From contig NZ_JAAFGZ010000020.1 in the NCBI RefSeq assembly GCF_010365105.1, positions 37,980-101,979 on the forward strand: a stretch of DNA of 64,000 nucleotides, given 5' to 3'. This document shows positions 1 through 10,487 of the stretch, one piece after another (position 1 is the first letter of the stretch; the number at the start of each line of letters is the position of its first letter). Origin of the DNA: Polaromonas sp. (GTDB lineage Bacteria; Pseudomonadota; Gammaproteobacteria; Burkholderiales; Burkholderiaceae_C). The notes beneath the pieces were generated by a model. That model searched no databases, was not told the DNA's origin, and saw only the letters and a program-made list of their open reading frames with translations. The position numbers and the translations under genes were made by a program.

Positions 1-1
1 C

Positions 2-2152
<2,151 letters not shown>

Positions 2153-2190
2153 GGTTTTTTCTCTGCGCACTGAGTGTGCGCATTCGACTT

Positions 2191-2218
2191 GCCACAACCC
2201 GCTTCGGCGGATTGTGGC
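2191..2218 (+). terminator. Strong stem-loop with TTCG tetraloop downstream of hppA
   Basis: GCCACAA and CCGC pair with GCGG and TTGTGGC around a TTCG loop, with a single C/A mismatch in the stem. A second perfect hairpin (TGCGCAC/GTGCGCA) lies at 2164-2182. There is no T-run after either, so this may be a Rho-dependent terminator region or an mRNA 3'-end stabiliser rather than an intrinsic terminator. Confidence 0.45.
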
Positions 2219-2292
2219 GTTGCCGGGTATTGCCCTTTGCTGCTGCTTTGGCAGCAATTGCGATTTTTACGACAATTCACGACAATCAGGTG

Positions 2293-3402
2293 ATGAAGAC
2301 CTTCGACGACATTGAACTCCGGCGCCCGGTCCTGGCGCAAGCCTATCTGGCCTTGCTGGCCGCCCAGCCAGGCCGTCCGCTGGCCCTGTTTGCGCCCCGG
2401 CGCGTCGGCAAGACCTTCTTTCTTGACCACGACCTGGCGCCCGGTGCCAGGCAAGCGGGAATGCTGCCGGTATACGCCGACCTGTGGCTGCACAAGTCAG
2501 CCCCGATCGAAGCGCTGAACCATGCGCTGGAAGAAGCGCTGGACGATTTGCAGGTGCCCGCCAGCCGCGCCGGAAAGCTGGCCAGAACGCCGGTGAAGAA
2601 AATCGGCGTTCTGGGGGCCAGCGTTGACCTGGGCGACGAACCACAGCGCCGGGCCTTGCCGGAATCACCGGCCCTGCGACTGGATGCGCTGGTCACCCGG
2701 CTGGCCGCGCGGCACAAGGGCCAGATCCTGCTGATGCTCGACGAGGTGCAAACCCTGGGCGAAGCGGCCGATGGCGTGCCCCTGGTAGCCTCCTTGCGGG
2801 CCGTCCTGCACAAGCGGCGCGGGGAGGTGCGCGCCGTCTTTACCGGTTCCTCGCAGGAAGGGCTGGCGCGGCTGATGAACACCGCAGGCGCGCCGATGTA
2901 CCAGTTTGCGCAAATCATTGATTTCCCTTTCCTGGACGATGAATTCCTGCGCCTGCTGGCGGATCATTTCAGCAAGGTGCATCCGGAAAAAGCGCTGGCG
3001 CTGGACGATTTGCACCAAGGCTTCAGCAAAATTGGCTTCAAGCCGGCGCTGATGCGCGATGTGGTCAAGGCGATGTCGGCAGAAGGCGTGACCGATGTGT
3101 CGCAGGGTCTGCGGAACTACATGACGAGCGACCACCAGGTCGCCGTCTGGCAGGCGCTGCTGAGTTCGGTTGATACCTTCGACCAGGGCGTGCTGCAAGT
3201 GATTGCCAGAGGCGAGCCGCCCATGAGCCAGGCGACGCTGCAAGCGCTGGGGGCCATTCCCGGTTCGAAACCGACGATCTCGAAGGTCAGATCATCCATC
3301 GAAAAACTGAAACGCGGGGGGTTTCTGTCGAAGACCATCGCCGGAACCCACCTGGACGACCCCTTGCTTGCAGAGTTCCTGCTGCAACGCACCACAGGGT
3401 AA
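2293..3402 (+). CDS. AAA/archaeal-type ATPase, solitary
   Basis: A 369-residue P-loop ATPase. The Walker A motif APRRVGKT is at residues 34-41, a YADLW motif at about 61, and Walker B ILLMLDEVQ ends near residue 152, followed by a sensor-like VFTGSS segment. The C-terminal 80 residues look like a winged-helix domain (TISKVRSSIEKLKRGGFLSK). Start chosen at ATG 2293 because the longer frame runs back over the hppA 3' hairpins. The protein is alike in layout to the ATPase at 54260-55450: same P-loop position and same YxDLW spacing. No partner gene adjoins it; it sits between hppA and a convergent regulator. Function unknown. Proteins of this kind are often annotated as ATP-binding/archaeal ATPase and can act as STAND-like switches, but nothing here proves that. 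Confidence 0.8.
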   Translation: MKTFDDIELRRPVLAQAYLALLAAQPGRPLALFAPRRVGKTFFLDHDLAPGARQAGMLPVYADLWLHKSAPIEALNHALEEALDDLQVPASRAGKLARTPVKKIGVLGASVDLGDEPQRRALPESPALRLDALVTRLAARHKGQILLMLDEVQTLGEAADGVPLVASLRAVLHKRRGEVRAVFTGSSQEGLARLMNTAGAPMYQFAQIIDFPFLDDEFLRLLADHFSKVHPEKALALDDLHQGFSKIGFKPALMRDVVKAMSAEGVTDVSQGLRNYMTSDHQVAVWQALLSSVDTFDQGVLQVIARGEPPMSQATLQALGAIPGSKPTISKVRSSIEKLKRGGFLSKTIAGTHLDDPLLAEFLLQRTTG

Positions 3403-3426
3403 GCACTTTGCTTGACCAGGATCGGG

Positions 3427-4131
3427 CTAAACGATCCACTCCGGAAATCGCTGCTTGATGTCATCGACAAAGGACAGCGTTCCGGCCAGATGCTGACGCA
3501 GGGCCTGCTGTGCAGCCGGTGCGTCCTGGCGGGCGATGGCTTCGACGATGGCTCGATGGTCCCGCACGATGGACTGCGGCTTGCCTTCATCGGGGAGGTT
3601 CAGGCGACGCAGCCGGTCCACGTGACCGCTTTGTTTGCGCACCAGGCTCCAGAGCGGCCCGACCTTGGCGGCTGCATACAGCTCCTGATGAAAAGCCTGG
3701 TCGGCCAGGGCCAGTTTCGGCACATCCAGCGGGTTGAGCGCAGCCTCTTGCACGGCCAGATTCGCATTCAACCGCCGCACCAGGCCCCCGTGCTCAGCTT
3801 GCGGCAACACACACAAGGCATTCAGGATTTCCAGTTCAATCGCCAGTCGCAGGAAATGCGACTGCAATGCCGCCGACAGGTCAATCCGGCTGACCACCGT
3901 GGCATGTTGCGCAAAGATATCGACCAGCTGCTCTTCGCCCAGGCGCAGCAGGGCATCGCGAATCGGCGTCTGGCTGATGCCGAAGTGTTCCGCCAGCTCG
4001 GCGCGTTGCAAGACCGTTCCGGGTTCCAGCTGGAACGAGACGATCAACTCACGCAAGGCCTCGAACACCTGGGGCGCGGACTGGCGTGTTCGGTCCAGTT
4101 TGAGCGGAGCAATTTTCGTCAAGGCATTCAT
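3427..4131 (-). CDS. GntR family regulator, FCD subfamily
   Basis: Local transcription regulator. The N-terminal winged helix-turn-helix is typical of GntR (LRELIVSFQLEPGTVLQRAE, then AEHFGISQTPIRDAL). The C-terminal all-helical FCD ligand domain has the expected acidic/His positions (ADQAFHQELY, RDHRAIVEAI). I chose the internal Met (MNALTKIAPLKLD) at 4131; an upstream ATG at 4173 would add 14 residues but lies only 10 bases from the operator palindrome. It is transcribed away from the sugar-acid operon that begins at 4239 and shares its control region, so it is almost certainly the repressor or sensor of that operon. The effector is probably a pathway acid or keto-acid (inference). Confidence 0.9.
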   Translation of the reverse strand: MNALTKIAPLKLDRTRQSAPQVFEALRELIVSFQLEPGTVLQRAELAEHFGISQTPIRDALLRLGEEQLVDIFAQHATVVSRIDLSAALQSHFLRLAIELEILNALCVLPQAEHGGLVRRLNANLAVQEAALNPLDVPKLALADQAFHQELYAAAKVGPLWSLVRKQSGHVDRLRRLNLPDEGKPQSIVRDHRAIVEAIARQDAPAAQQALRQHLAGTLSFVDDIKQRFPEWIV

Positions 4132-4177
4132 GCGGTCTTTAGGTGAGGTCAGGTGGCAATCAGGGTAAATCATAACA

Positions 4178-4206
4178 TTGACACACTAATATATTAGTGC
4201 TTTAAT
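4178..4206 (+). promoter_or_regulatory. Promoter of the dehydratase operon with embedded operator palindrome
   Basis: A perfect -35 box TTGACA (4178-4183) and a near-consensus -10 box TTTAAT (4201-4206) are separated by 17 bases. The spacer is almost entirely a perfect 16-bp palindrome, CACTAATATATTAGTG (4184-4199). A regulator bound there would block RNA polymerase directly. The divergent GntR-type gene next to it is the obvious ligand-responsive binder. The base match is seen in the sequence; regulator assignment is inference. Confidence 0.8.
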
Positions 4207-4238
4207 TTTTCCAATATTTTCGATCTGAAGCCCTTCTG

Positions 4239-5978
4239 ATGACCAAAAAGACTTGTGAAGAACTGCGCAGCGCACGCTGGTTTGCGCCGGACGACGTGCG
4301 TTCCTTCGGCCACCGCTCGCGCGTGATGCAACTGGGCTACGGCCCGGAGGACTGGGAAGGCAAGCCGGTGATCGCCATCCTGAACACCTGGAGCGACATC
4401 GGCACCTGCCACGGCCACTTCAAGCAGCGTGTCGAAGACGTCAAGCGCGGCGTGCTGCAAGCAGGCGGCTTTCCGCTGGAATTGCCGGCGCTGTCGCTGT
4501 CCGAGTCGCTCGTCAAGCCGACCACCATGCTGTACCGCAACATGCTGGCGATGGACGTCGAGGAACTGCTGCGCAGCCACCCCATCGACGGCGCGGTCCT
4601 GATGGGCGGCTGCGACAAGACCACACCGGGCCTGGTGCTGGGCGCCCTGAGTGCCGGCGTGCCCTTCATCTACATGCCCGCCGGGCCGATGCTGCGCGGC
4701 AACGTCAAGGGCAAGATCCTGGGTTCGGGCTCGGACACCTGGAAATACTGGGACGAGCGCCGCGCCGGCAAGATCAACAAGGCGCAGTGGCTGGAAGTCG
4801 AGGGCGGCATTGCGCGCAGCCACGGCCACTGCATGACCATGGGCACTGCCAGCACCATGACCGGCATTGCCGAGGCGATCGGCTTGACGCTGCCCGGCGC
4901 GTCGTCGATTCCGGCGGTCGATTCCAACCATATCCGCATGGCGACGAAATGCGGCCGGCGCATCGTCGGCATGGTCTGGGAAGACCTGACGCCGGCCAAA
5001 TTGCTGTCGCGCGCCTCGTTCGAGAACGCCATCACCGTCGCCATGGCGATGGGCTGCTCGACCAACGCCATCATTCACCTGGTGGCGATGTCGCGCCGTG
5101 CCGGCGAACACTGCGCCGTCGGCCTGAACGACTTTGACGCCGCCAGCCGCAAGGTGCCGGTGATTGCCAACATCCGCCCGAGTGGCGACAGCTACCTGAT
5201 GGAAGACTTCTACTACGCAGGCGGCATGCTCGGCATGATGAGCGTGCTCAAAGACCACCTCAAGCTCGACGCGCTGACGGTGACCGGCCAGTCGCTGGGT
5301 GAGAACCTGGTCGGCGCCGAGGTCTACAACCACGACGTGATCCGCCCGCTGGACAACCCTATCTACGCCGAAGGCGCGCTGGCCGTGCTGCGCGGCAACC
5401 TGGCGCCCGATGGCTGCGTGATCAAGCCCAGCGCCTGCGCACCGCGCTACTTCCAGCACACCGGCCCGGCGCTGGTGTTTGACGACTATCCGTCGATGAA
5501 AGCAGCGGTGGAGGACGAGAACCTCGACGTCACCGCCGATCACATCCTGATTTTGCGCAACGCCGGCCCGCAGGGCGGCCCCGGCATGCCCGAGTGGGGC
5601 ATGCTGCCGATCCCGCTCAAGCTGGTCAAGCAGGGCGTGAAAGACATGCTGCGCATTTCGGACGCCCGCATGAGCGGCACCAGCTACGGCGCCTGCATCC
5701 TGCACGTTGCGCCCGAGGCCTATATCGGCGGCCCGCTGGCCCTGGTAAAAACCGGCGACCTCATCACCGTCAATGTGCCGGCTAGGTCCATCCACCTGGA
5801 AGTCAGCGACGACGAGCTGGCGCTGCGCCGCGCCGCCTGGATGCCGCCGCCCAGGCGCTTCGAGCGAGGTTACGGCTGGATGAGCGCGCGCCACATCCAG
5901 CAGGCCGACACCGGCTGCGATTTTGATTTTCTTGAAACCTCGTTCGGCGCTCCCATTGGCGAGCCGGACATTTACTGA
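4239..5978 (+). CDS. IlvD/Edd family sugar-acid dehydratase (L-arabinonate dehydratase-like)
   Basis: A 579-residue Fe-S dehydratase that removes water from a 2,3-dihydroxy (sugar) acid to give a 2-keto-3-deoxy acid. Cysteines that would ligate the [2Fe-2S] cluster are C57 (SDIGTCHGHF), C125 (GGCDKTTP) and C198 (HGHCMTMGT). The catalytic-base serine is S479 in DARMSGTSYG. Length and motif spacing fit the pentonate/hexonate dehydratase branch rather than biosynthetic IlvD. It is the first gene of the operon driven by the 4178-4206 promoter, with the RraA-like gene 17 bases downstream. The context of an aldolase-like protein, aldehyde dehydrogenase, SDR and Bug receptor says catabolism. The exact substrate cannot be read from sequence. 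Confidence 0.9.
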   Translation: MTKKTCEELRSARWFAPDDVRSFGHRSRVMQLGYGPEDWEGKPVIAILNTWSDIGTCHGHFKQRVEDVKRGVLQAGGFPLELPALSLSESLVKPTTMLYRNMLAMDVEELLRSHPIDGAVLMGGCDKTTPGLVLGALSAGVPFIYMPAGPMLRGNVKGKILGSGSDTWKYWDERRAGKINKAQWLEVEGGIARSHGHCMTMGTASTMTGIAEAIGLTLPGASSIPAVDSNHIRMATKCGRRIVGMVWEDLTPAKLLSRASFENAITVAMAMGCSTNAIIHLVAMSRRAGEHCAVGLNDFDAASRKVPVIANIRPSGDSYLMEDFYYAGGMLGMMSVLKDHLKLDALTVTGQSLGENLVGAEVYNHDVIRPLDNPIYAEGALAVLRGNLAPDGCVIKPSACAPRYFQHTGPALVFDDYPSMKAAVEDENLDVTADHILILRNAGPQGGPGMPEWGMLPIPLKLVKQGVKDMLRISDARMSGTSYGACILHVAPEAYIGGPLALVKTGDLITVNVPARSIHLEVSDDELALRRAAWMPPPRRFERGYGWMSARHIQQADTGCDFDFLETSFGAPIGEPDIY

Positions 5979-5995
5979 AAGCGAAAGACATTCCC

Positions 5996-6712
5996 ATGGC
6001 CCTCGATCCCGCCACGCGCGACAAGCTCAAGACGGTCAGCACCGCCACGCTGTGTACCGCCCTGTTCAAGCGCGGCCTGCGCAACCAGTTCATCCAGGAC
6101 GTGCATCCGGTCAATACCAGCCTGCCGACCATGGTGGGCGAAGCCTTCACCCTGCGCTACATCCCGGCGCGCGAAGACCTGAACCCGATCAGCGTTTTTC
6201 AGGACCCCAGGCACCCGCAGCGCGTCGCCGTCGAGCAGTGCCCTGAAGGCGCGGTGATGGTGATTGACAGCCGAAAGGACGCCCGCGCCGCCTCGGCGGG
6301 CTCAATCCTGATCTCGCGCCTGATGGTGCGCGGCGCGGCCGGCATCGTCACCGACGGCGGCTTTCGCGACTCGCCCGAGCTGGCCGTGTTGCCCTTCCCG
6401 ACCTACCACCAGCGCCCTTCCGCCCCCACCAACCTGACGCTGCACCAGGCGCTGGACATCAACGTGCCCATCGGCTGCGGCGACGTGGCGGTGTACCCGG
6501 GCGACGTGATCGTGGGCGACCAGGAAGGCGTGTTCGTCATTCCGGCGCACCTGGCCGACGAGATTGCCGACGAGGCGGTGGAAATGACTGCCTTCGAGGA
6601 TTTCGTGACCGAAGAAGTGCTGAAGGGCCGGCCCATCATCGGCCTGTACCCGCCCACGCAGCAGCAATCGAAGGACGACTTTGCCGTCTGGCGCCAGGCC
6701 AGGGGACGCTGA
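5996..6712 (+). CDS. RraA-like / HMG-aldolase fold protein
   Basis: A 238-residue member of the RraA fold, which includes 4-hydroxy-4-methyl-2-oxoglutarate and oxaloacetate-acting aldolase/decarboxylases as well as RNase E inhibitors. The signature GIVTDGGFRDSPEL holds R124 and D125, and CGDVAVYPGDVIVGDQEGV is the typical second block. In classical aldolases of this family an Asp lies 21 residues before the Arg (D-x20-R). Here that position is Ser103 (AGSILISRL), so the canonical divalent-metal site may be changed; this may be normal for the subfamily. Placed 17 bases after the dehydratase gene, it is more likely a catabolic lyase acting on the keto-deoxy acid than an RNase regulator. Confidence 0.85.
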   Translation: MALDPATRDKLKTVSTATLCTALFKRGLRNQFIQDVHPVNTSLPTMVGEAFTLRYIPAREDLNPISVFQDPRHPQRVAVEQCPEGAVMVIDSRKDARAASAGSILISRLMVRGAAGIVTDGGFRDSPELAVLPFPTYHQRPSAPTNLTLHQALDINVPIGCGDVAVYPGDVIVGDQEGVFVIPAHLADEIADEAVEMTAFEDFVTEEVLKGRPIIGLYPPTQQQSKDDFAVWRQARGR

Positions 6713-6771
6713 ATCGTCTTCAATCATCTCGCCCTAGCACGCGTCACCACGCCTCATCAGGAGATAAATTC

Positions 6772-7755
6772 ATGTCAAACAGACGTCTTACGCTTGCCAC
6801 CATTGCGTGTGCAGCTATTGGTTTCATAGCATCAGCTGGCCCGGTCCTGGCCCAGTCCGATTACCCCAACAAGCCGGTCAAGATCATCGTGCCATTTCCG
6901 GCCGGCGGCACCAGCGACGTGATGGGCCGGCTGGTGGCCGAAGAACTCGGGAAAATCCTCAAGCAGCCCTTCATCGTCGAGAACATTGGCGGCGCCGGCG
7001 GCGTGATCGGCACCGAACGCGGCGCCAAGTCCGCGCCTGACGGCTACACGCTGATCCAGACCGGCGTGGGGCAAAACGCCGTGGCCCACGGCCTGGAGCC
7101 TTTCCCGAAGTACAACTCCAACACCGACTTCATCCACATCTCGCAAGTCCACTCCGGCCCGAATGTGCTGGTGGTGCATCCGAGCACGCCGTTCAAGACG
7201 CTCAAGGAACTGGTGGACTACGCCAAGGCCAACCCCGGCAAGCTCGACTACGGCTACACCCCGGCCGCCTCGGGCCATATGGCCATGGAGCAGTTCAAGC
7301 AGACCGCCGGCATCTTCATGCTGGGCATCCCGTACCGCGGCGGCGGCCCGATGATGACCGACATCCTGGGCGGCACGATCAAGATGATGTTCATCAACCA
7401 GGACGTGGCGCTGCAGCATGTCAAGGCCGGCAAACTGCGCCCGCTGGCGGTCTCAAGCGCCCAGCGCAATGCGCTGTACCCGGACGTGCCGACCGTGGCC
7501 GAGTCGGGCTACAAAGGGTTTGAAGCGCTGTCATGGTCAGGCATTTCCGCACCCAAGGGCACGCCCCAGCCGGTCATCGACAAGCTGGAAGCCGCCCTGG
7601 TCCAGGCCATGACCTCCCCGGCGGTCAAGCAGCGTCTGGAGTCGCAGGGCTTTGTGGTTCCGGTGCAAGGCGCCAGGCATTACGCCGAGTTCATCAAGAG
7701 CGAGGAAGCGCGCTGGACCCGGGTGATCAAGACCGCCGGCATCAAGACGCCCTGA
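6772..7755 (+). CDS. Bug/TctC family periplasmic substrate-binding protein
   Basis: Extracytoplasmic receptor of the tripartite tricarboxylate transporter type, 327 residues. It has a clear signal peptide (basic start, hydrophobic core, cleavage predicted after VLA in GPVLAQSDYP) and the family hallmark YPNKPVKIIVPFPAGGTSD, then the IGTERGAKSAPDGYT block. A good ribosome binding site (AGGAG) precedes the ATG. No TctA/TctB membrane genes adjoin it, as is common for the many Bug proteins of Burkholderiales. Its place in the operon suggests it captures the organic or sugar acid degraded by the neighbouring enzymes. Confidence 0.93.
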   Translation: MSNRRLTLATIACAAIGFIASAGPVLAQSDYPNKPVKIIVPFPAGGTSDVMGRLVAEELGKILKQPFIVENIGGAGGVIGTERGAKSAPDGYTLIQTGVGQNAVAHGLEPFPKYNSNTDFIHISQVHSGPNVLVVHPSTPFKTLKELVDYAKANPGKLDYGYTPAASGHMAMEQFKQTAGIFMLGIPYRGGGPMMTDILGGTIKMMFINQDVALQHVKAGKLRPLAVSSAQRNALYPDVPTVAESGYKGFEALSWSGISAPKGTPQPVIDKLEAALVQAMTSPAVKQRLESQGFVVPVQGARHYAEFIKSEEARWTRVIKTAGIKTP

Positions 7756-7898
7756 GCCTGTCAGGGCGATGCGGACATGACCTGTCCACTGGCGATGTCC
7801 GCCGTCGAACTTCCCGCACTTTGTGCAGCGGAGCGTGATGGCTGATTTGAAAGTTTTTAACGCTCAGGTGGCCTCCGGCGCCACATTCACGCAAAATC

Positions 7899-9338
7899 AT
7901 GCCCATGCAACTCAACTACATTGCCAACGCCCGCGTCCCGTCCCTGTCCGGCAAGACCATTCCGGTGATTGACCCGTCCGACGGCCAGGTTTTCGACGAC
8001 ATCCAGCGCAGCACGGCGCATGACATCGACGTGGCGGTGCGCAGCGCCCGCGACTGCCTGGAACTGGTCTGGTGCCGGCTCAGCGGCATGGAACGCGGCA
8101 GGCTCCTGATGCGCCTGTCGGTCAAGGTGGCCGAGCATGCCGATGAACTGGCCCTGATCGAGCAGCGCGACTGCGGCAAGCCGACCCGGCAGGCGAAAGC
8201 CGACGCGCTGGCGCTGGCCCGGTACTTCGAGTTTTATGCCGGTGCCTGCGACAAGCTGCACGGCGAGACGATCCCATACCTGGACGGCTACAGCGTGATG
8301 ACCTGGCGCGAACCGCACGGCGTAACCGGCCACATCATTCCGTGGAACTACCCGATGCAGATCTTTGGCCGCAGCGTCGGTGGCGCGCTGGCGGCGGGCA
8401 ATGTCTGCGTCGTCAAACCCAGCGAAGACGCCTGCCTGTCGCTGCTGCGCGTGGCCGAACTGGCGACCGAAGCCGGCTTTCCGGCCGGCGCCCTGAACAT
8501 CGTGACCGGCTATGGGCATGAAGTGGGCGACGCGCTGGCCCGTCACGCCGGCATCGACCACATCAGCTTCACCGGCAGCCCCGGCATCGGTACCTTGATC
8601 CAGCAGGTGGCGGCCGAGCGGCACTGCCCGGTCACGCTGGAGCTGGGCGGCAAAAGCCCGCAGATCGTGTTTGCCGATGCCGACCTGGACGCGGCAATAC
8701 CCGCCATCATCAATGGCATCGTGCAAAATGCCGGGCAAACCTGCTCGGCCGGTTCGCGCCTGCTGATCGCGCAATCGATCTATGACCCCTTGCTGGCGCG
8801 GCTGGGCGAGGCCTTTGAAAACCTGCGCGTCGGTCCGGCGTCCATGGACCTGGACGTCGGCCCGCTGATTCGCCAGAGCCAGCAGCAGCGCGTGTGGGAT
8901 TTTCTGAGCGATGCCCATGTCGCCGGCATTCCGATGGTGGCGCAGGGCCAGATCGTCGATGAAGCGCCTGACAGCGGCTTTTACCAGGCGCCTACATTGC
9001 TCTGCGACGTACCGGCCAACCACCGCCTGATGCAGGAAGAAGTCTTTGGCCCCGTCCTGTGCGCCATGCGTTTTCAGGACGAGGACGAGGCCGTCGAACT
9101 GGCCAACAGCACCCGCTTCGGGCTGGCCGCCGGCATCTGGACCGCCGACGGCGCGCGCCAGTTCCGCATGGCCAGGCGCGTCAGAAGCGGCCAGGTGTTC
9201 ATCAACAACTACGGCGCGGGCGGCGGCGTCGAACTGCCGTTTGGCGGCGTGAAGTCGTCGGGCTATGGCCGGGAAAAGGGCTTCGAGGCGCTGTACGGGT
9301 TCACCACGCTGAAGACCGTGGCCGTGCGGCATGGCTAG
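7899..9338 (+). CDS. NAD(P)-dependent aldehyde dehydrogenase
   Basis: A 479-residue ALDH superfamily enzyme oxidising an aldehyde to the acid. Seen residues: N150 in the oxyanion segment IPWNYP, the general base E248 in VTLELGGKSP, the catalytic C282 in NAGQTCSAGS, and the Rossmann GSPGIG segment near 226-231. The next Met (third codon, 7905) is an alternative start. It lies about 140 bases after the Bug gene, still in the same direction, so it plausibly oxidises the aldehyde released by the upstream pathway (such as glycolaldehyde or a semialdehyde). The substrate is an inference. Confidence 0.92.
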   Translation: MPMQLNYIANARVPSLSGKTIPVIDPSDGQVFDDIQRSTAHDIDVAVRSARDCLELVWCRLSGMERGRLLMRLSVKVAEHADELALIEQRDCGKPTRQAKADALALARYFEFYAGACDKLHGETIPYLDGYSVMTWREPHGVTGHIIPWNYPMQIFGRSVGGALAAGNVCVVKPSEDACLSLLRVAELATEAGFPAGALNIVTGYGHEVGDALARHAGIDHISFTGSPGIGTLIQQVAAERHCPVTLELGGKSPQIVFADADLDAAIPAIINGIVQNAGQTCSAGSRLLIAQSIYDPLLARLGEAFENLRVGPASMDLDVGPLIRQSQQQRVWDFLSDAHVAGIPMVAQGQIVDEAPDSGFYQAPTLLCDVPANHRLMQEEVFGPVLCAMRFQDEDEAVELANSTRFGLAAGIWTADGARQFRMARRVRSGQVFINNYGAGGGVELPFGGVKSSGYGREKGFEALYGFTTLKTVAVRHG

Positions 9339-9560
9339 AGACCTGCACGGCGTGGGTTGCAGCACATTTTCCAGCACCCTTCTCGCCCGGCCTCGCTTCC
9401 TTGCGGAAACTTGCAGGCTGTCGGGGCCAGCTTTGCGCATGTGCATCAATGTTTGCGCAGACTGGCGCATGAAGGCATAGCGGCGTCACGCCTTGCCAGG
9501 ATGCTTCGCAAAAACATCAATTATAAATTCAGTAGGCCACTAGCGCACAGCTGGCGTACG

Positions 9561-9587
9561 CTAACAGCTATCAAATAAATAGTAAAC
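9561..9587 (+). repeat. Short dispersed repeat containing AGCTATCAAA
   Basis: The intergenic stretch 9339-9604 holds no gene. Its 3' part carries CTAACAGCTATCAAATAAAT, one of several related copies in the window (13454-13482 in moeA, 26636-26662 in dnaX, 29601-29627 upstream of the 93-aa gene). I associate this AGCTATCAAAA motif with Comamonadaceae genomes; that is from memory, not from a search. Confidence 0.45.
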
Positions 9588-9604
9588 AACCCGGAGACAA
9601 CATC

Positions 9605-10366
9605 ATGCGCGTCAAGGACAAATCCATCATCGTCACCGGTTCAGGCGGCGGTATCGGCGAAGGCATCGCCCGGCGGCTGGCGGCCGAAGGCGCCAGGGTC
9701 ATCGTCAACGACATCAATGCCGAACTGGGCGAAAAGGTCGTCGCCGCCATCGTCAAGGCCGGCGGCACGGCGTCCTTCTTTGCCGCCGACGTCACCCAAT
9801 CGGATGAAGTCAAGGCGCTGGTCGATGCCGCCGTCCAGCGTTACGGCCGGCTTGACGTGATGGTCAGCAATGCCGGCTGGACGCACCGCAACCAGCCCGC
9901 GCTGGAGGTCAGCGAGGACGATTTCGACAAGTGCTACGCCATCAATGTCAAAAGCATTTACCTCGCCACCATTCACACGACGCCGGTGTTCCGGAGCCAG
10001 GGTGGCGGCAGCTTCATCAACATTGCCTCGACCGCCGGCGTGCGGCCACGCCCCGGCCTGACCTGGTACAACGGCTCCAAGGGCGCGGTCATCACCACGT
10101 CGAAGTCGCTGGCGGCCGAACTGGGGCCGGACAACATCCGGGTCAACTGCGTGAACCCGGTGTTCAATCCCGACACCGGGCTATCCGCCGAGTTTGCCGG
10201 CGGGCCGCTGGATGAAGACCGCAAGGCGCGCTTTCGGGCCAGCATTCCGCTGGGACGGTTTTCGACGGCGCTGGACGTGGCCAATGCCGTGCTCTACCTA
10301 GCCAGCGACGAGGCCGACTTCATCAGCGGCGTGTGCCTGGAGGTGGATGGCGCCCGCTGTGTCTGA
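9605..10366 (+). CDS. SDR family oxidoreductase
   Basis: Classical short-chain dehydrogenase/reductase, 253 residues. The cofactor site is TGSGGGIG (residues 11-18), the structural SNAG motif lies at 88-91, and the catalytic tetrad is N114, S142, Y155 and K159 (ASTAGV, then WYNGSK). The acidic residue after beta-2 (VNDIN) favours NAD(H). Translation is supported by a CCGGAGA ribosome binding site. It is the last gene of the catabolic cluster and probably oxidises a hydroxyl of a sugar or sugar-acid intermediate; substrate not determinable. Confidence 0.92.
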   Translation: MRVKDKSIIVTGSGGGIGEGIARRLAAEGARVIVNDINAELGEKVVAAIVKAGGTASFFAADVTQSDEVKALVDAAVQRYGRLDVMVSNAGWTHRNQPALEVSEDDFDKCYAINVKSIYLATIHTTPVFRSQGGGSFINIASTAGVRPRPGLTWYNGSKGAVITTSKSLAAELGPDNIRVNCVNPVFNPDTGLSAEFAGGPLDEDRKARFRASIPLGRFSTALDVANAVLYLASDEADFISGVCLEVDGARCV

Positions 10367-10373
10367 GAAAAAA

Positions 10374-10397
10374 TGACGCAAGCTCTGAACTGCGTCA
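10374..10397 (-). terminator. Terminator-like hairpin, minus orientation
   Basis: TGACGCA and TGCGTCA form a perfect 7-bp stem. Read on the minus strand it is followed by six T residues, as in an intrinsic terminator, although the genes on both sides (SDR and moaA) are on the plus strand. It may block antisense transcription or work weakly in the plus direction. Confidence 0.4.
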
Positions 10398-10487
10398 CGC
10401 CGATCACGCATATCTTCCGTGGGTAAAGCCGGCAGCGCAGGAGCTGGACAGACCGATGGGGTAAATTCTCCCCCAAGGCCCATCACC

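Noticed and set aside
4194..5894. 566-codon open frame antisense to the dehydratase gene
   Set aside because: Same artefact pattern; the plus strand has all Fe-S dehydratase motifs.
10398..10487. Molybdenum cofactor riboswitch upstream of moaA
   Set aside because: The leader is short and I could not trace the multi-stem architecture of that RNA; only the hairpin at 10374-10397 is visible.
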